A DNA stretch of 64,000 bases from Heterocephalus glaber. Lineage: Eukaryota; Chordata; Mammalia; Rodentia; Bathyergidae. Shown one piece after another: positions 33,430 through 45,664 of this stretch (its first letter is position 1; the number at the start of each line of letters is the position of its first letter). The notes under the pieces are model-generated. The model saw only the letters and a list, made by a program, of their open reading frames with translations, made no database searches and was not told the origin of the DNA. The DNA lies in the NCBI RefSeq assembly GCF_000247695.1, contig NW_004624732.1:23649993-23713992 (forward strand). The letters are read 5' to 3'. The position numbers were made by a program, and so were the translations under genes.

Positions 33430-34185
33430 TTAACCTTCATTCTCCTGCTTTCACAGGCCAGACACTATGGAGTCATCACTGACTTTGTTTCATAACCTCT
33501 ATTGAATTTGTTACCTATTCCTGCTGACATTACTATTAAAATACATCCTTCTCGCCGTCCCTGGTACTGTCTTCTTGGTGCAGGCTGCAGTGGTATTTTA
33601 CCAGACTCTTGGCAGCCTCCCAATCAGTTTCCTTGCTTCTCTTTCCCACACCTAAAGCATGCTTTTCTAATAGCAGCTAGAGTGATCCTTTTAGAAGGCA
33701 AGTCAGGTGCCATTACTCCCTGTTCACATGCACATCCAAAGCACAATTCAGGGGGTCCCGTGCCATCATTCTGATGTCATTCTTCCCGTTCATCCTGAAA
33801 GTTCTCTCTGCTCCTACCACATTGGTCTACTCTTGCTACTTTCAAACATTCCCAGCATCCCTTGTTTCAGGCCTGTGTGCTTAAACGATTCTTTCTTCCT
33901 GAAACATTTGCCATCTAGCATCATTATGGGCCTCTCCCTTCTTGCATCCCTAGGCTACAGCAGAGCTTTCCTGCAGAGTCCCTTTCCCCCAGAACAGCAT
34001 ACCCAGGGCTGCAAGCGAGGCTCTGCCCTGACCCCACTTGATTTCTCTCTGCACAGTGTTTGTGTACATTATCCCCTTTATTTCTCTTTATTTTATTTCC
34101 ACTTAGCGTAAGCTCAGTCTCTCAAAACTCTCCTTCATGTGGAAGTTGTACAGTTACTATTGTTGAACAAATAAAATGATTCTGA
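33430..34185 (+). mobile_element. L2 LINE fragment
   Basis: gagtgatccttttagaaggc, ctctgctcctaccacattgg, ttcttcctgaaacatttgcc and tccctttcccccagaacagc follow the order of the L2 3' region. The open frames here derive from it. Confidence 0.55.
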
Positions 34186-34350
34186 AGTGAATCATGGCTT
34201 GTTTCTAGTTCCCATATTCCTTTCAGTGTGCTTTGTGATATTTGAAGACAAGTGGATAATTCTTGTGATTATAGAAGGAAAGGAAAAGACAAGAGTAAAT
34301 TACTGTTAAGAATGAAAAATCATCAGAAAGTCAATTGCTAACAAGAACTT

Positions 34351-34433
34351 TTTTTTTTTCCGGTACCAGGGATCAAACTCAGGACCTTGCGCTTGTGGGG
34401 CAGGCGCGGTGCCACTGAGCTGAATCTCCAGCC
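34351..34433 (-). mobile_element. ID SINE, antisense, young
   Basis: Complete unit; CAAGAACTTTT repeats on both sides (from 34342 and from 34434). Confidence 0.92.
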
Positions 34434-34897
34434 CAAGAACTTTTAAAAATTGACATCATAGCTTTTAAAAAATTATTAGGAGTGATAGCTCATAGCATGG
34501 ACTGCAGATTTTGAATATCTTGAGGTTGTAAAAAAACATTTTGAGTGTTTGGTGCATAAAGACCGAATAGGCCACAGAACCCAGTGCTTCGACCCAGTCT
34601 CTGCTGTGTTGCTACCATTATTCCATCGTTATTCCTAAGAAATTTTTCTTTGGACAGCGTTTCTTATAAAATGCTCAAAGTGCCCTAAAATCACTTTTAT
34701 TAATCCCCCTTGTTTTTTATATGATTATAAACACAAACTATATTAACAGAAAAAAGGATTCATATTTACCATAATTCAGCTATTACTAATGAGAATCTTT
34801 TTACATATTTTCTTGTCCGTTTTTAATAACTGTATAATATGTACATAATTTTAATCATAGCATAATTTTCTCTATTTTATTCTGTACTTTTTAATTG

Positions 34898-35045
34898 TCT
34901 TTTTTGGAGACAGGGTCTCACTACATATAGTTTAGGCTGGGCTTGACCTCACTGTGTCATCCAGTCTGGCCTTGAACTTGGGGTGATCATCCTACCTCAA
35001 CCTCCTGAGTGCTAGGATTACAGGTGTGTGCCACCATACATGGCC
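34898..35045 (-). mobile_element. B1 SINE with internal duplication, antisense
   Basis: gagacagggtctcactacat, ggctgggcttgacctcactg, then a second ccagtctggccttgaacttg before cctgagtgctaggattacag. The repeated middle is the partial duplication seen in rodent B1. Confidence 0.85.
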
Positions 35046-36039
35046 ACCTTATGTATTTGTATGTGCTTTGTATATACTTTTAAGATTGTGTGATCAGTAG
35101 AGCTGGGACCAGGACATTGGTGTCTGAGTAGTGTGCTGGTGTTAGGTGTGGTTGATGGTGCCCAGGGACAGGGCTTCACCGTTAGCTGCCTGACACCCGC
35201 TTTACTTTTGTGTGTGTGTTGTGGTTTATGTGATTTCTTAGTTTAAAAATTGTTGGTACTCAGAAAGTGCTGGATAGTGAAGTGGAAGTTATAGCAGAAA
35301 AGGAAGCTTGTGCTTTATAGCTTGTACTCAGTATGAGCCGGAATTTGTTACAGTGCTATTACTGGAGAAGAAGACTGTACCTGTGTTGGGGTCTTGCATA
35401 CTAGTGTGTAGGCTTCACTGAACATGACAAGTGAGTGCCAAAGCCTTGTGGCACTGGGTGCATCTCAGCAACATTTTATTCTAAATGTCCCCAAATGTCA
35501 TTGTGTTTATGCACACATGCACGTGTGTCTGTCTGTGTATGTGCATCTGGGCTTAGGGCTAGGGTTAAGGATGAAATAATTCTTTAGGCATCTGTGTTAA
35601 AAATAGCAAATGTTAAGGAAGCCTGAACTTACAATTTCTTGAAGATTTACAACTTTAGCTCTGTATGTTGTGTTGTAGGATTTTATTGTTAGAGACAGAA
35701 TGTTTAAAGTGGAAAAAGTATAGTATAAGTGTATATGTATAAAGATTTTTTAAATTCTTAACCAAATTTTAATCTTTTTTCAATAATTTTGAGAGCTCAG
35801 TAAGATATCCAGTAGCTTTCAAGAAATAAACCACCTGCTTTCTTTCTTTACTAAATTCTTTGAACATTTAGGTGGTGTAGAAAAACTGAAATAGTGATGG
35901 AATGAAATTTGTCCCCTTTTCTAATTTTTTTCTTCAATAACTTTCAGCGTAACCATTCTTGGAACCTTTCTGGATGTCAAACCATTGACTGTTTGACTTT
36001 CTCCAAGTCCGTTCACTCTCTGTGTTCACCACTCTGTTC
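35046..36039. other. Intron, no feature recognised
   Basis: One kilobase with no recognised repeat or exon. Confidence 0.35.
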
Positions 36040-36390
36040 GTTTTTCAGCTTAGATTATGACCGGAATTTTTCTATGCAAACAATTATGTCACCTGCATGT
36101 AGGGACCGTTGTGATCTTTCTGATTCATGTGCTTTTAAAATTTCTTTTTCTTGTCTTACTGCACTAGCTATAACTTCCAACACTGTGTAAAATAAAACTG
36201 GACATTCTTTTATTTTTTAAATTTTATTTATTTGTTTATTTATTTTTTTTGGTTCTGGGCATCAAACTTGGGACCTTGTGCTTGGAAGGCAGGTGGCGGA
36301 ACCACTCAGCTAAATCCCCAGCCCCAAGACTGGACATTCTTGACTGGTTCTCATCTTGAGTCTTTCACTTCTAAGTATTCCAATTTTTTT
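36040..36390 (-). mobile_element. Ancient L1 ORF2 fragment, antisense, split by ID
   Basis: gcactagctataacttccaa, gtaaaataaaactggacatt and, after the ID, ttcttgactggttctcatct follow antisense L1 ORF2. Confidence 0.5.
36210..36328 (-). mobile_element. ID SINE with long T/A-rich tail, antisense
   Basis: Unit ggcatcaaacttgggacctt to gctaaatccccagcc with a 40-nt TTTA-rich tail. ACTGGACATTCTT at 36197-36209 and 36329-36341 is the duplication. Confidence 0.9.
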
Positions 36391-36479
36391 TCTCCTTTGT
36401 TGCCTGTGTTTTAGTGCCATGCTTAAGGAATGATTTGTCTGTTTTTACTATAACAAAAAGAAAAAAAGAAAAGAAACTG

Positions 36480-37090
36480 GGTTTGAATGCCTCTTGGTTT
36501 CCTTCTTCCTTTTGGGCTCTGCCTTCCTTCTCACCTTCTTTTGATTAAAGCTTGATCCTTAGCCCTCCCCCAACCCCCTGACAGCACTTTCTCTCTAGTT
36601 ATACTTATCCATGGCTATCATCTTATTTACTGAGCGTATCACATTTCTTGTCCAGTTCTTGCCTCAAAGTTGTAACTGTATGTGGAGCAGCTGCCTTTCT
36701 GATATTTTCTCTTGTACCTATTTGAGACACATATCTAAAGTCAGGTTTGTATGCTATTTCCTACTGGAAGACAAAATGCAAAACAGTAACTGCGTCCTAA
36801 ATTTTTTCTGTATTTCCTTTATGCACAACTGTTCTATTATCCATCCAGACATGTAAGCTAAAGCTCAGGAGTCATCTTGATAGCCGCTATCTCACTTTTC
36901 CTCTGTATTATCTCTGATTTCTGTGGATTTTGACTTCAGTATTTCTTGAATTCATCCACTTCTTCCCAACCTCAGCCATTCTTTAGCTAGACTACGGAAA
37001 TGGCCTCTGAGCTTCTCCTAGCCTCTGGCCTCACCCCACAGCCTATTGTTTTGTTGCAATGAGGACTGACCTTCTCTTGAGTAGAGACTA
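36480..37090 (+). mobile_element. Probable ancient L2-type fragment
   Basis: aagctcaggagtcatcttga, ttcatccacttcttcccaac and ctcctagcctctggcctcac resemble a known ancient LINE/LTR region with a clinical-word-like C/T bias. Family assignment is weak. Confidence 0.35.
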
Positions 37091-37595
37091 CTGTGCAGTG
37101 ACAAAGACTGGACTGGAAGGTTTTCTGCTATCCCCTTTTACCTTTTCCTCGGGACAGTGTTAAATTGCATGTAAATATTTCCATTTGAAAAAGATCTTCC
37201 TACTTCCTATTTATCTACTATTTTGCTATATACATTTTTATATATTTATATGAAGAGAGATTCTCATATAAGAGAAACCATGTGATATTTGTTTGTGTAT
37301 CTAACTTATTTTACTTAACATTATATTCTCAGGTTGCATCTATTTGCCTGTGAATGCCTAAAGTTTATCCTTCTTTATGGCAGAGTAGTACTCCATTGTG
37401 TGTAAATACCACCTTTTCTTTATCCATTCATCTGTTGATAGGCATACCTGCTGCTTCCAAGATCTAGGTATTATAAATTGTGTTGCTATAAAGCATGGGT
37501 ATGCATGTGACCCTGTAATATGATGACTAACTCTTTTGGGAAGATACCTAGAAGGGGAATAGCTGGGTCAAATGGGATTTCTATGTTTAGAGATT

Positions 37596-37760
37596 TTTGT
37601 TTGCTTGCTTTATTTTTTGAAACAGGATCTTGCTACATAGTTCAGGTTGGCCTTGAACTCAATATGTAGTCCAAGCTAGCCTTGAATTCACAGCAATCCT
37701 CTTGCCTCAGCCTGCCTAGTGCTAGGATTACAACCATGTGCCACCACACCTGCCACTACT
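37596..37760 (-). mobile_element. B1 SINE with internal duplication, antisense
   Basis: ggatcttgctacatagttca, ggttggccttgaactcaata, then tgtagtccaagctagccttg; ends gtgccaccacacctgcc. Confidence 0.85.
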
Positions 37761-37818
37761 TTTAGTTTTTTGAGGAATCTCCACACTGATTGTAGTAGTT
37801 TACGTTCCCACTGACAAT

Positions 37819-37850
37819 TTTCTTTTTTTTTGAGAGAGGGTCTTGATATG
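37819..37850 (-). mobile_element. Minimal 5'-truncated B1 insertion
   Basis: Only a T-run and about 20 nt of B1 3' end (gagagagggtcttgatatg) are present. TCCCACTGACAAT (37806-37818) and TCCCACCAACAAT (37851-37863) flank it, and the host L1 sequence continues without loss. Confidence 0.75.
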
Positions 37851-38039
37851 TCCCACCAACAATGTAAGGGTTCCTTTTCTCCCACATTTTCACCAGCATT
37901 TGTTAATATTTGATTTTTTGATGATAGCCATTTAAGAATAAATTCATACTTGCGTTATTTTGTAAAGTTTCAGGTTATTGTGGGTATACATTTAAAATGT
38001 AATACAAGTTTCTTTAAATTCATAATAATGCTTTTATGA

Positions 38040-38119
38040 AAAACTTGCTTTATTGAAATACAACTCATACCATGCAGTTACTCAATTCCAGCATATCATT
38101 CATCTTGTTACATTCACAG

Positions 38120-38160
<41 letters not shown>

Positions 38161-38790
38161 CTCATTAATATTTCCTCAGATTGTTTCTACCTTTTGTCTA
38201 CTATGAATATTGCTGCCTTGAATACTTGTGTAAAAGTTTTTATTTGAAGACCTGTTTTTAGTTCTTTTGCGAGTACACATACCTAGGAGTAGAATTGCGG
38301 GCTCATATGGTAATTCTCCTTAACATGTTGAGAAACCACTTTCCACAGTGGATGCACCCTTTTATATTCCCACTGGCAATTTCCAGGCTCTCCCTGTCTG
38401 GCAACACTCATTATTTTCCATTTTTGATTACCATCATCATGGTAGGTGAAGTGGCATCTCACTGTGGTTTTGATTTGCACTTCCCTAATGACTAATGAGG
38501 TTGAACACATATTCATGTGCTATTGACTAGCTTCCTTGGAAAAAATTCTTTGTCCTATGACCTTTTTTAAACTGCGCTATTTGTGTTTTTGTAATTAAGC
38601 TGAATTCTTTGTATCTTCTGAATATAAGGCTCTTAGAATATAGGTATTTTTACATTCTGTGGGTTGTCTTCTCATTTCCTTTATAGTATCTTTTGATGTA
38701 CAGAAACTTTTAATTTTAATGAAGATCCATTTATCTATTTTATTTGATTTGTTATTGGTGGATAATAATGTTCTTTTGAGTGAGAAGCTC
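38040..38790 (-). mobile_element. Ancient L1 fragment, antisense
   Basis: tgctgccttgaatacttgtg, agtacacatacctaggagta, cttccctaatgactaatgag and gggttgtcttctcatttcct follow antisense L1 ORF2. Confidence 0.65.
38121..38157. repeat. (TA)n microsatellite
   Basis: A pure 37-bp TA run inside the ancient L1. Confidence 0.97.
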
Positions 38791-41700
38791 TGGATGTGTC
38801 CTAAGTTGGAAGAACTATTAAAACAAATACTCTAAGGAATAAGTGGGTTTCATCCTGGGTTATTTTTCTTGACGTGTTCAAAATTATGTTCTATGAAGTT
38901 TAGTTGATTATATTTGTATGAAACCTATGGACTTAATTTTTTAAAAGTATGATAGAATTGTAACTAAAAGGAGCATTGAGAATCACTTGAGTGTCAGTGT
39001 AAAGTGGGCTTCTTGTTTGTAATAAAATACTTCATTTTGTATGTGTCCTCCTTGTTGCTAGGTTACCCAAAGGCCTTTCAGCTTTGAATGGCAAGAATAT
39101 GGCTGTTAAAAATAAGTTGCTGTATAGATGTTTCTTTTTCTTTTTTCTACTCCCATATAATTAGCAAACCCCTTGAAGCAAAAATTACAGTTTTTCCCTC
39201 TATGGGTTTCCAAAAGCAAATTATTTTCTGTGTAAGTTTTTAAATCATGCAGATGTGCTTATGCTCATGGGAGAATTGGATTTTCAGAATGAAAGAGCCA
39301 GTAATTATAACCTAGTCAGTGTCCTTTATCTGCAACCACTTAATGATCTCTGATTGGATTTGATTGAAGTGAGGCCATGAACATTAATTTGGCTTAAAAA
39401 TACACATGGATTTGAGCTGTATACGCAAAGCTAATATGCTTATGAGGAAGGACAGAAAGTGTCACGTTGATTAAGTCAATGTACTCTCTATAATCTGGAG
39501 CTAAACAAAAAGACAAAATATTTGCAGATAAATCTATAAAATGGGTAACAGATAATTATGAAATGGTTAAGATATCATTTGCTGCCAAATGCAAAATAGT
39601 CTCTCCCCCACTGTAACTTCAAAAATATTACAGACATTTCTACTTCGTTAGAAATGAGAAATACCTGTGCAAGTCTGAAAACAAATAGACCAATGATGAG
39701 TTGTGTTAGGAAAGGTCTGAATTATTGCCAAGTGTAGCCAAGGACAAAGCATTCTTTTAAAGGCGAATCTTTATTAAGAAGCTAAGCCATTATTATCCAC
39801 ACATTTAAAAGCAGCGATTATGAACTAGTGGATTGGCTACCCGTAATGGGTTCCCACCCCTCCCTGTTTGTTTTAGACTCTGGATCCTACAGGGTTTGGG
39901 ATTGTGGTTCAGTATCTTAGGAAAATGTTTCCATAGTCATAGATGCACAGATGATTTGTTGTAAGGCGTAAGGCTGGCAGATGTTGAGCTCTACTAAGAA
40001 GTCCACCTAAAATAGCCTGGAAGAGACTGTTTCTGATACCAGTTTAAGTAGCATAAGCTACAATGGATAGCCTGTTTTATTTCCTATCTTGGAAACAAGA
40101 TTGCTTTTATTAATTTCAAATATGTTAGGGATATTTTATTTTTTAAGAAGGAAATCAGATAGTTGGTTAAAAATATTTAATAATAATCTTAAAGAAGATT
40201 TTCTTACACAAGTCAGATGGAGAAGGTTCACTCCCCTGCTTCTTTTTAAAAGTCAGTGTTACAGTCCCTGTCGGCTTTTATTTTGGTATAGGGTGGCAGT
40301 TGTTATTGGTGCTGACTCCCAGAAGAAGCTGTAGGCGGAGAGTTTACTGATGCTTAAGTTGCTCTGAATAGGTCCAGTGCTCAGAGAAGTGTTTTTATTT
40401 GGTACCAACATCACTGGCAGTCATGACTACTGAGAGAGGTAGGCTGTTCTCCTATATTCTGGAAAGTATTTGTAATTATTGCTGCTTGACTAGGAAGTGA
40501 ATAAAATACTTAAAATATTTCATAATTGCCTTGGTAACTGAAAATCATGACTGAAACTTAAGATAATTGCTTAAAGTTGATTACATTTAGGCAGGGAAAA
40601 TATTATAAAACCTACAAATATCTGAATATTAATGTTAACCTTCAAAAGTCGGAGAGAATAAAGAGGGACAGAAAGCAGAGGTAGGCTGTCTTTTTATCAC
40701 TCTTTATTTTATGTGCTTTTAATTTTGCTCTGCTCTTTTGTGTTCACAGTATATGGGTTATAAAAATGTCTGCAGTTGTAAGGCATTTGTTAATAAGCTT
40801 TTGATGTCCTAAAAAAAAAATCTACTGGCTAGAAATTTATGAGTTTCACCAATAGCATATCAGAGAAAAGCACATATAAATTATAGCTGTGCAGAGATGC
40901 TGCTTCTGTCTTGAGACTCATTCTTTACATTTTTTTCCCCTCCCTTTCAAAGGAGGAATCTATAAATGCAAACATGGACAGGAAAAACATAGGAATTGCT
41001 GTTCACAAACAGCCTACCTGATTAGCCTTCAGTCTTCCCAATGGAGGTTTTCCCCTGGTTTGGGCAGCATTGAAGTGATTTTGAAAGACCCTGTGTGAAT
41101 CAGGTTTGTGTTTAAGGCAGAGTGTGGTGGATGGGACAGGAACAACCTGTATTCTGTCTTGATGTCCTAGGGGGATTATTTTCCTAATAGTCTTTTAATT
41201 TGTTGTCTCTGAAGGATTTTTCTGAACCCTTCAACTGAAACAGGAATTATAGAGAGTGAAATTGTACACAATAATAGGTGCTCGTTTGTCTCCTGTGGGA
41301 AATAGGCATACATCCAGCACTTCTACATTTTGCTTTTGTTGTAGAGGATCATTACAGGTGTGTATCTCTGTATTCTTAAACTGAATTTGATTTGTAACCA
41401 AAGTGGAAGTTTGGCTGAAAATAGCCGTACTGGGAGATGCCGTATTTCTGCTTATACTTTTGCACTGAGAATTTAATATATACTGTACAGTGATGCTTGC
41501 CTTTTATTTCATATTTCAACGTAGTATTCCTTTTTTAAGATAGGCTGATGTAGGAAACCAATACCTGGATAGAAGTGTTAAATGATTAATGTTCCGAAGG
41601 GACTTGTCTTAGGGCTTTTCATTTGAGAATTGGAAGCACCTTATTTATAAATAGTGTTTGTCTTAAGTTGTATTTTAGGTTGTTTTTTAAACAACAGGGA

Positions 41701-42717
41701 AAAGTAATATGGAAGTCAACTGTTTTATGTTAAAAGCTATAAAGAAAGCCTTGTGGGCACGAGTGTAAGACACAAATGATCCTTTTACTTGGTATTTCCT
41801 TTCAGTTTGCCTTACTCCTTGGTCACTGTTATCTGAGATGCAGGGTTAGAAGCCTGTAGGGTTAGTAGCCTTTTACCCTACGTAGATAGGAAACAAACAT
41901 TAAAGGCTACTCTTTGTAGCTATGGCATATTTGCATATCTATCAATCTGTCATGTAGCATACTGGCTAATTAAAGAACCATTGACAATCTGCAAATTATA
42001 ATACAGTCATCATCCCACTGTGTGTGGAGTATTTTAGTATTTTCAGAACATGTTCCTGCTGTTTTTTGTTTTGTTCTGTGATACTCATAGCAAGTGGCAA
42101 CAGAGGAGCAGCCCTGAAGCTTCCAGGTTTTTCTCTTAATTGGGCCAAGTGGCAGGAGAGAAGCCTGCACTTGGTTTTAGAGGAGGGCTTTTTCTAGCAA
42201 GGTATCCTGCCATGCAGAGTGCTGCCTTTCTGCCTACCATGTTGTGGTCAAACCTTATTGTTTGCTTCTTTCCTTCTGAAATTGTGCCGTTTTCATTAAC
42301 CTGTAAAGAATAATTAGAAAATGAAGCATTGAGAGAAATGTCACTAAAACAGCTTTGACACTGTATGAAGATGCTGTGAAAATGTGACGATCCTTATCAG
42401 TTGCTTAGCTCATAGATTATAGGGGGTCGATTCTGGGAAAGGAAATTATAATACAAACATGATGAGTTTGTTTTTAGAAGCCATTTGGTATTCCTGGAGA
42501 AGAGTGTTAAGATGGTTAAAGGTCTTATACACCATGCTAAGAAGTTGAGGTTTTTATTGTAATCATTTACTTTGTAGAGAGTTAAATTTTAAAAATTCAC
42601 TAGGGTGAGGGAGACTGATTGTAGGGTGGCAAACTTTATTTTAGCAAATATAGCATCAGCAAAACAACCCAACTCTCACCTGTCTTCACTATTTCATAAA
42701 ACATGGAGCATTAACAC
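38791..42717. other. Intron, 3.9 kb repeat-poor block
   Basis: The longest stretch in the window in which I recognise no repeat, exon or RNA gene, inside the 25.7 kb intron. Confidence 0.4.
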
Positions 42718-43106
42718 TGTTATGGTTTATGTCTAGCTGTCCCCTCAAAGCCGCATGTGGTCGTAGGTGGGGCTTTTTCAAAGGTGGCTGAATCGAGAGT
42801 GTGTGATTGATTCATAGTGCACTACTAAGGTTAAGGGTGATTACTAAATCAGTCCACTGATTGGTTTGGCACCTGCCCTAAGTCTGGTAACCTAAAGAAG
42901 CTGCTTAAGGTCCCTGGCTAGCTCTTGCCTGCCTGCTTGCTGTGGACTGTTTCTCTCCTGCGATGCCTCTCTGTACTGCCACTCTGCCTTTGCAGCCAGC
43001 CAACTATGAATGGAAACCTCTATGAACTGTAAGCCAAATAAACCTTTCCTCCTTTAACTTTGGGTGTCAAGTATTTTGTCTCAGCAACAAGAAAAGTAAG
43101 AAGACA
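42718..43106 (+). mobile_element. Solo LTR of ERVL-MaLR type
   Basis: Runs from TGTTATGGTTTATGTCTAGC to AAAGTAAGAAGACA, with agccaaataaacctttcctc as polyadenylation region and gtattttgtctcagcaacaa near the end. Same family as 8065-8494 and 29959-30372, opposite orientation. No internal viral sequence. Confidence 0.78.
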
Positions 43107-43859
43107 TACATTTAAAAATAAGAAATATGTAATTTCAGAATGAAAGATAGTTCTTTAAGTAAATTTAAAAAGCTAAGTAAATTTAGCTTTATGAGAAGTT
43201 TACCACTTTTTTCTCAGCTCAGTGTAGACTGGTGTAAATCATCCCTCCAACCTCCACCCCCCTAAAAAGTTCACCAGTCCCTAAGACGATTTGGGGGATT
43301 ACTGGTTTAGCTGCCTGTATTATAAGTAGGCTCGTGACATCAGGGCTGGAATGAGCAATTGTATGGACAGTGGTACTGTGGCCTGTACAGGATCAGCGTG
43401 TTACTGGGGCAGACAGCTTATCTCAGCCTTGGTTTCCTCCAGAGCAAACTGGGAGTAATCACTTCTGTACCATTAGGAACATATGAATGGCTTGGCATAG
43501 AGTATTTGGCTTGGAACATAAGTAAAGTTAAGTGATCATTTGGGAGATTAAAGTTGGACTTAGGTTTAAAATGATAATGGTTGATCTTTTGGTGTAGATG
43601 TGGAGTTCTCAATTAAGTACAGGAGGGCCTCTTGAAAGAAACTTCCCAGATCTTGGGTTCTAACACTGCCAGGCTGACTCTAGAGCTGCAGCAGGGACTG
43701 TACAAGGTGGGCCTGGTACGTCTGGTAGAACCAGAAAGTAAGGAAGTACTCAAAAAACAGAAGATGAGGATATGTCTGAGAGATTGGGAGTTAATTGAAA
43801 GGGCTCCCCGAGGCCAAAGTTGGAGTACTTTAAGCGGTAAAATAAAGTACTCGTGGATT
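43107..43859. other. Intron, no feature recognised
   Basis: taagtaaattta is repeated near 43157-43187; nothing else stands out. Confidence 0.35.
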
Positions 43860-44470
43860 TTAACCCAAAATATAAAATCATGAGTCTATAGTAATGTAAA
43901 GAAGATGACTGAATAAATATATAAATGGAACAGTGGAGACAAGTTTCTAAAGCAGAATTTTTCCAGATCATTTTTGTAAACATTGCGGTGGGAGCATGAC
44001 TGCCATTGTGTGTGTGGGGCCCACAGTGGTATCCTTCTCAAGAGTACTGTGGAAGGGGGCGGCAGTCCCTCGACAGTGGAGAAACCTGACAAGCACTACT
44101 TCAGCCACGGTCCAAGGCCAGCACCAGCACACAGTCTTGTTGACACATGTGCCCTTGGCATGGTGTGATGAGAGTAGCACTTTCACCTCTGTGGTCTCTC
44201 CAAACCCATAAGCTCCATCTAAATATGGCAAAAACTTCAGGCAAACTCAAATTGAAGGATAGTTTATAAACTAGCTAACCAGCACTTCTCAAAACTGTCA
44301 GGGTCAACTGAAAGAAGGAAAGACAGAAACCCCCACAGCCTAGAGAAACCCATGCAGACCACATATAATGCAGTATCTTGGATGGGATCTTGAGTGAGCA
44401 TAAAATTTTGTTTGTATGTGGGTTTGATTCAAGTGGGTTTGTGGTCTCAGAGTAGAGATAGGGCTGTTAT
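43860..44470 (+). mobile_element. Probable ancient L1 3' UTR fragment
   Basis: gatgagagtagcactttcac, ggcaaactcaaattgaagga, caaaactgtcagggtcaact and cttggatgggatcttgagtg resemble an old L1 3' end in sense orientation. Short frames on both strands are incidental. Confidence 0.4.
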
Positions 44471-45206
44471 TAGAGAATTAAAGTTTATTAGACCATTGAC
44501 CTTTATTTTAAATTGTTATCTTATTTTTCTTTGTCTTTTTATGCAGAAATGTAGTTGTTTGCCTCTAGCTAAAGGTTCTTGAGAATGAGGTCATTAAAGC
44601 AGAGATGGATGCCTTGAAGGAGGATTTATTTGCACAAAGTGTCATCACTTTCAAGTATGAGGAACATTCTGATAGGAAACCTTTTCCAAATTCGGCTCTG
44701 AGTTTTTCCAGCTCACTTGCTTTTATGCCTACATAGTGGTTGTCAAAAAGAATTGGGTCAGGATAGGTACAGTGATAATTGAAATGACATTTCCAAAGGA
44801 GTGCAAGTGTAGATCTGATGTCTGTGGAATTTGGATTCTGATATTTACTGAGTATACCACTCTTTCAAGGCAAGTTCAAAGCTAAAAGACTGTCAGAGGA
44901 GAAATGAATATTTAGTCAGCGAAAGGATACACTGTTGTTGTTAATCTGACTTTCAGAGATTATCTAAATTGAAATTTTAGTTGACTGTTTGAAGTCTACT
45001 TTTAGTTTTCAGTCATCAATATACAAACTTTGTTTCAATCCCTTAATATTGCTTCAACCTCCCTTTCCATGAAATATTAAAAATACAAGTTAGAATATTC
45101 CTAATTAAAGGTCTGCACCGTACACTTTGAGTACTTTTGTGGGGGATAAATGGTGATTTCAATGCTTTTCTGTTTTCTGTCTTATTACCATGAAAAGGTT
45201 TGGGGT
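44471..45206. other. Intron, no feature recognised
   Basis: No repeat or exon seen. Confidence 0.35.
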
Positions 45207-45664
45207 TGTCATTATTGTAGTTCCTGTCTCGAGTTATCAGATGCCATTTAGTGTTGCTGATAGGTCTCCCACCACCTCAGCAGCTATTATGTATAGTAGC
45301 TGCCCTGTTCCTATGGTGCCTTGCCCCCTCCCCTGTGTGACATCATGCCAAGATGGTTGCTCCCACCAAAGAACAAACCCTTCTTCCCAGCATGCCCCTG
45401 TTCCCACCTAGACAGTAACCTAATACTCGCTCACCTCCTACCACCTAGTGACATCACCGGCTCCTCCATTCCCTAGTCACTACCTCACTCAACCCCGCCT
45501 CAGCCCCTACAAGCCCCACCCCAGTCTCTATAAAAGACTCTCCCTGCCCCAGCCATATTGCTTTTGTCTCTCCTTTGTTCAGAGACAGCCCGGCAGATCT
45601 ACTCCCCTAATAAAGGCTTGTTGTGGCCTGGTCTGGTCTTGGTCTTCAGCCCTTTTACCTGACA
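45207..45664 (+). mobile_element. Solo LTR of an endogenous retrovirus
   Basis: The ends TGTCA and TGACA form a short inverted repeat, as in LTRs. Inside are a TATA box (tctataaaag near 45527) and a polyadenylation signal (aataaagg near 45609), followed by GT-rich sequence. No primer-binding site or gag follows, so it is a solo LTR. Probably ERV1-like; class uncertain. No matching target-site duplication was found. Confidence 0.65.

Larger units (their letters stand above)
37150..37935 (-). mobile_element. Old L1 3' region, antisense, split by two B1 insertions
   Basis: ctttatggcagagtagtact, ccattcatctgttgatagg, gggaagatacctagaagggg and cccaccaacaatgtaagggt follow antisense L1 ORF2. It is interrupted at 37596-37760 by a B1 and at 37819-37850 by a minimal B1. 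Confidence 0.75.
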
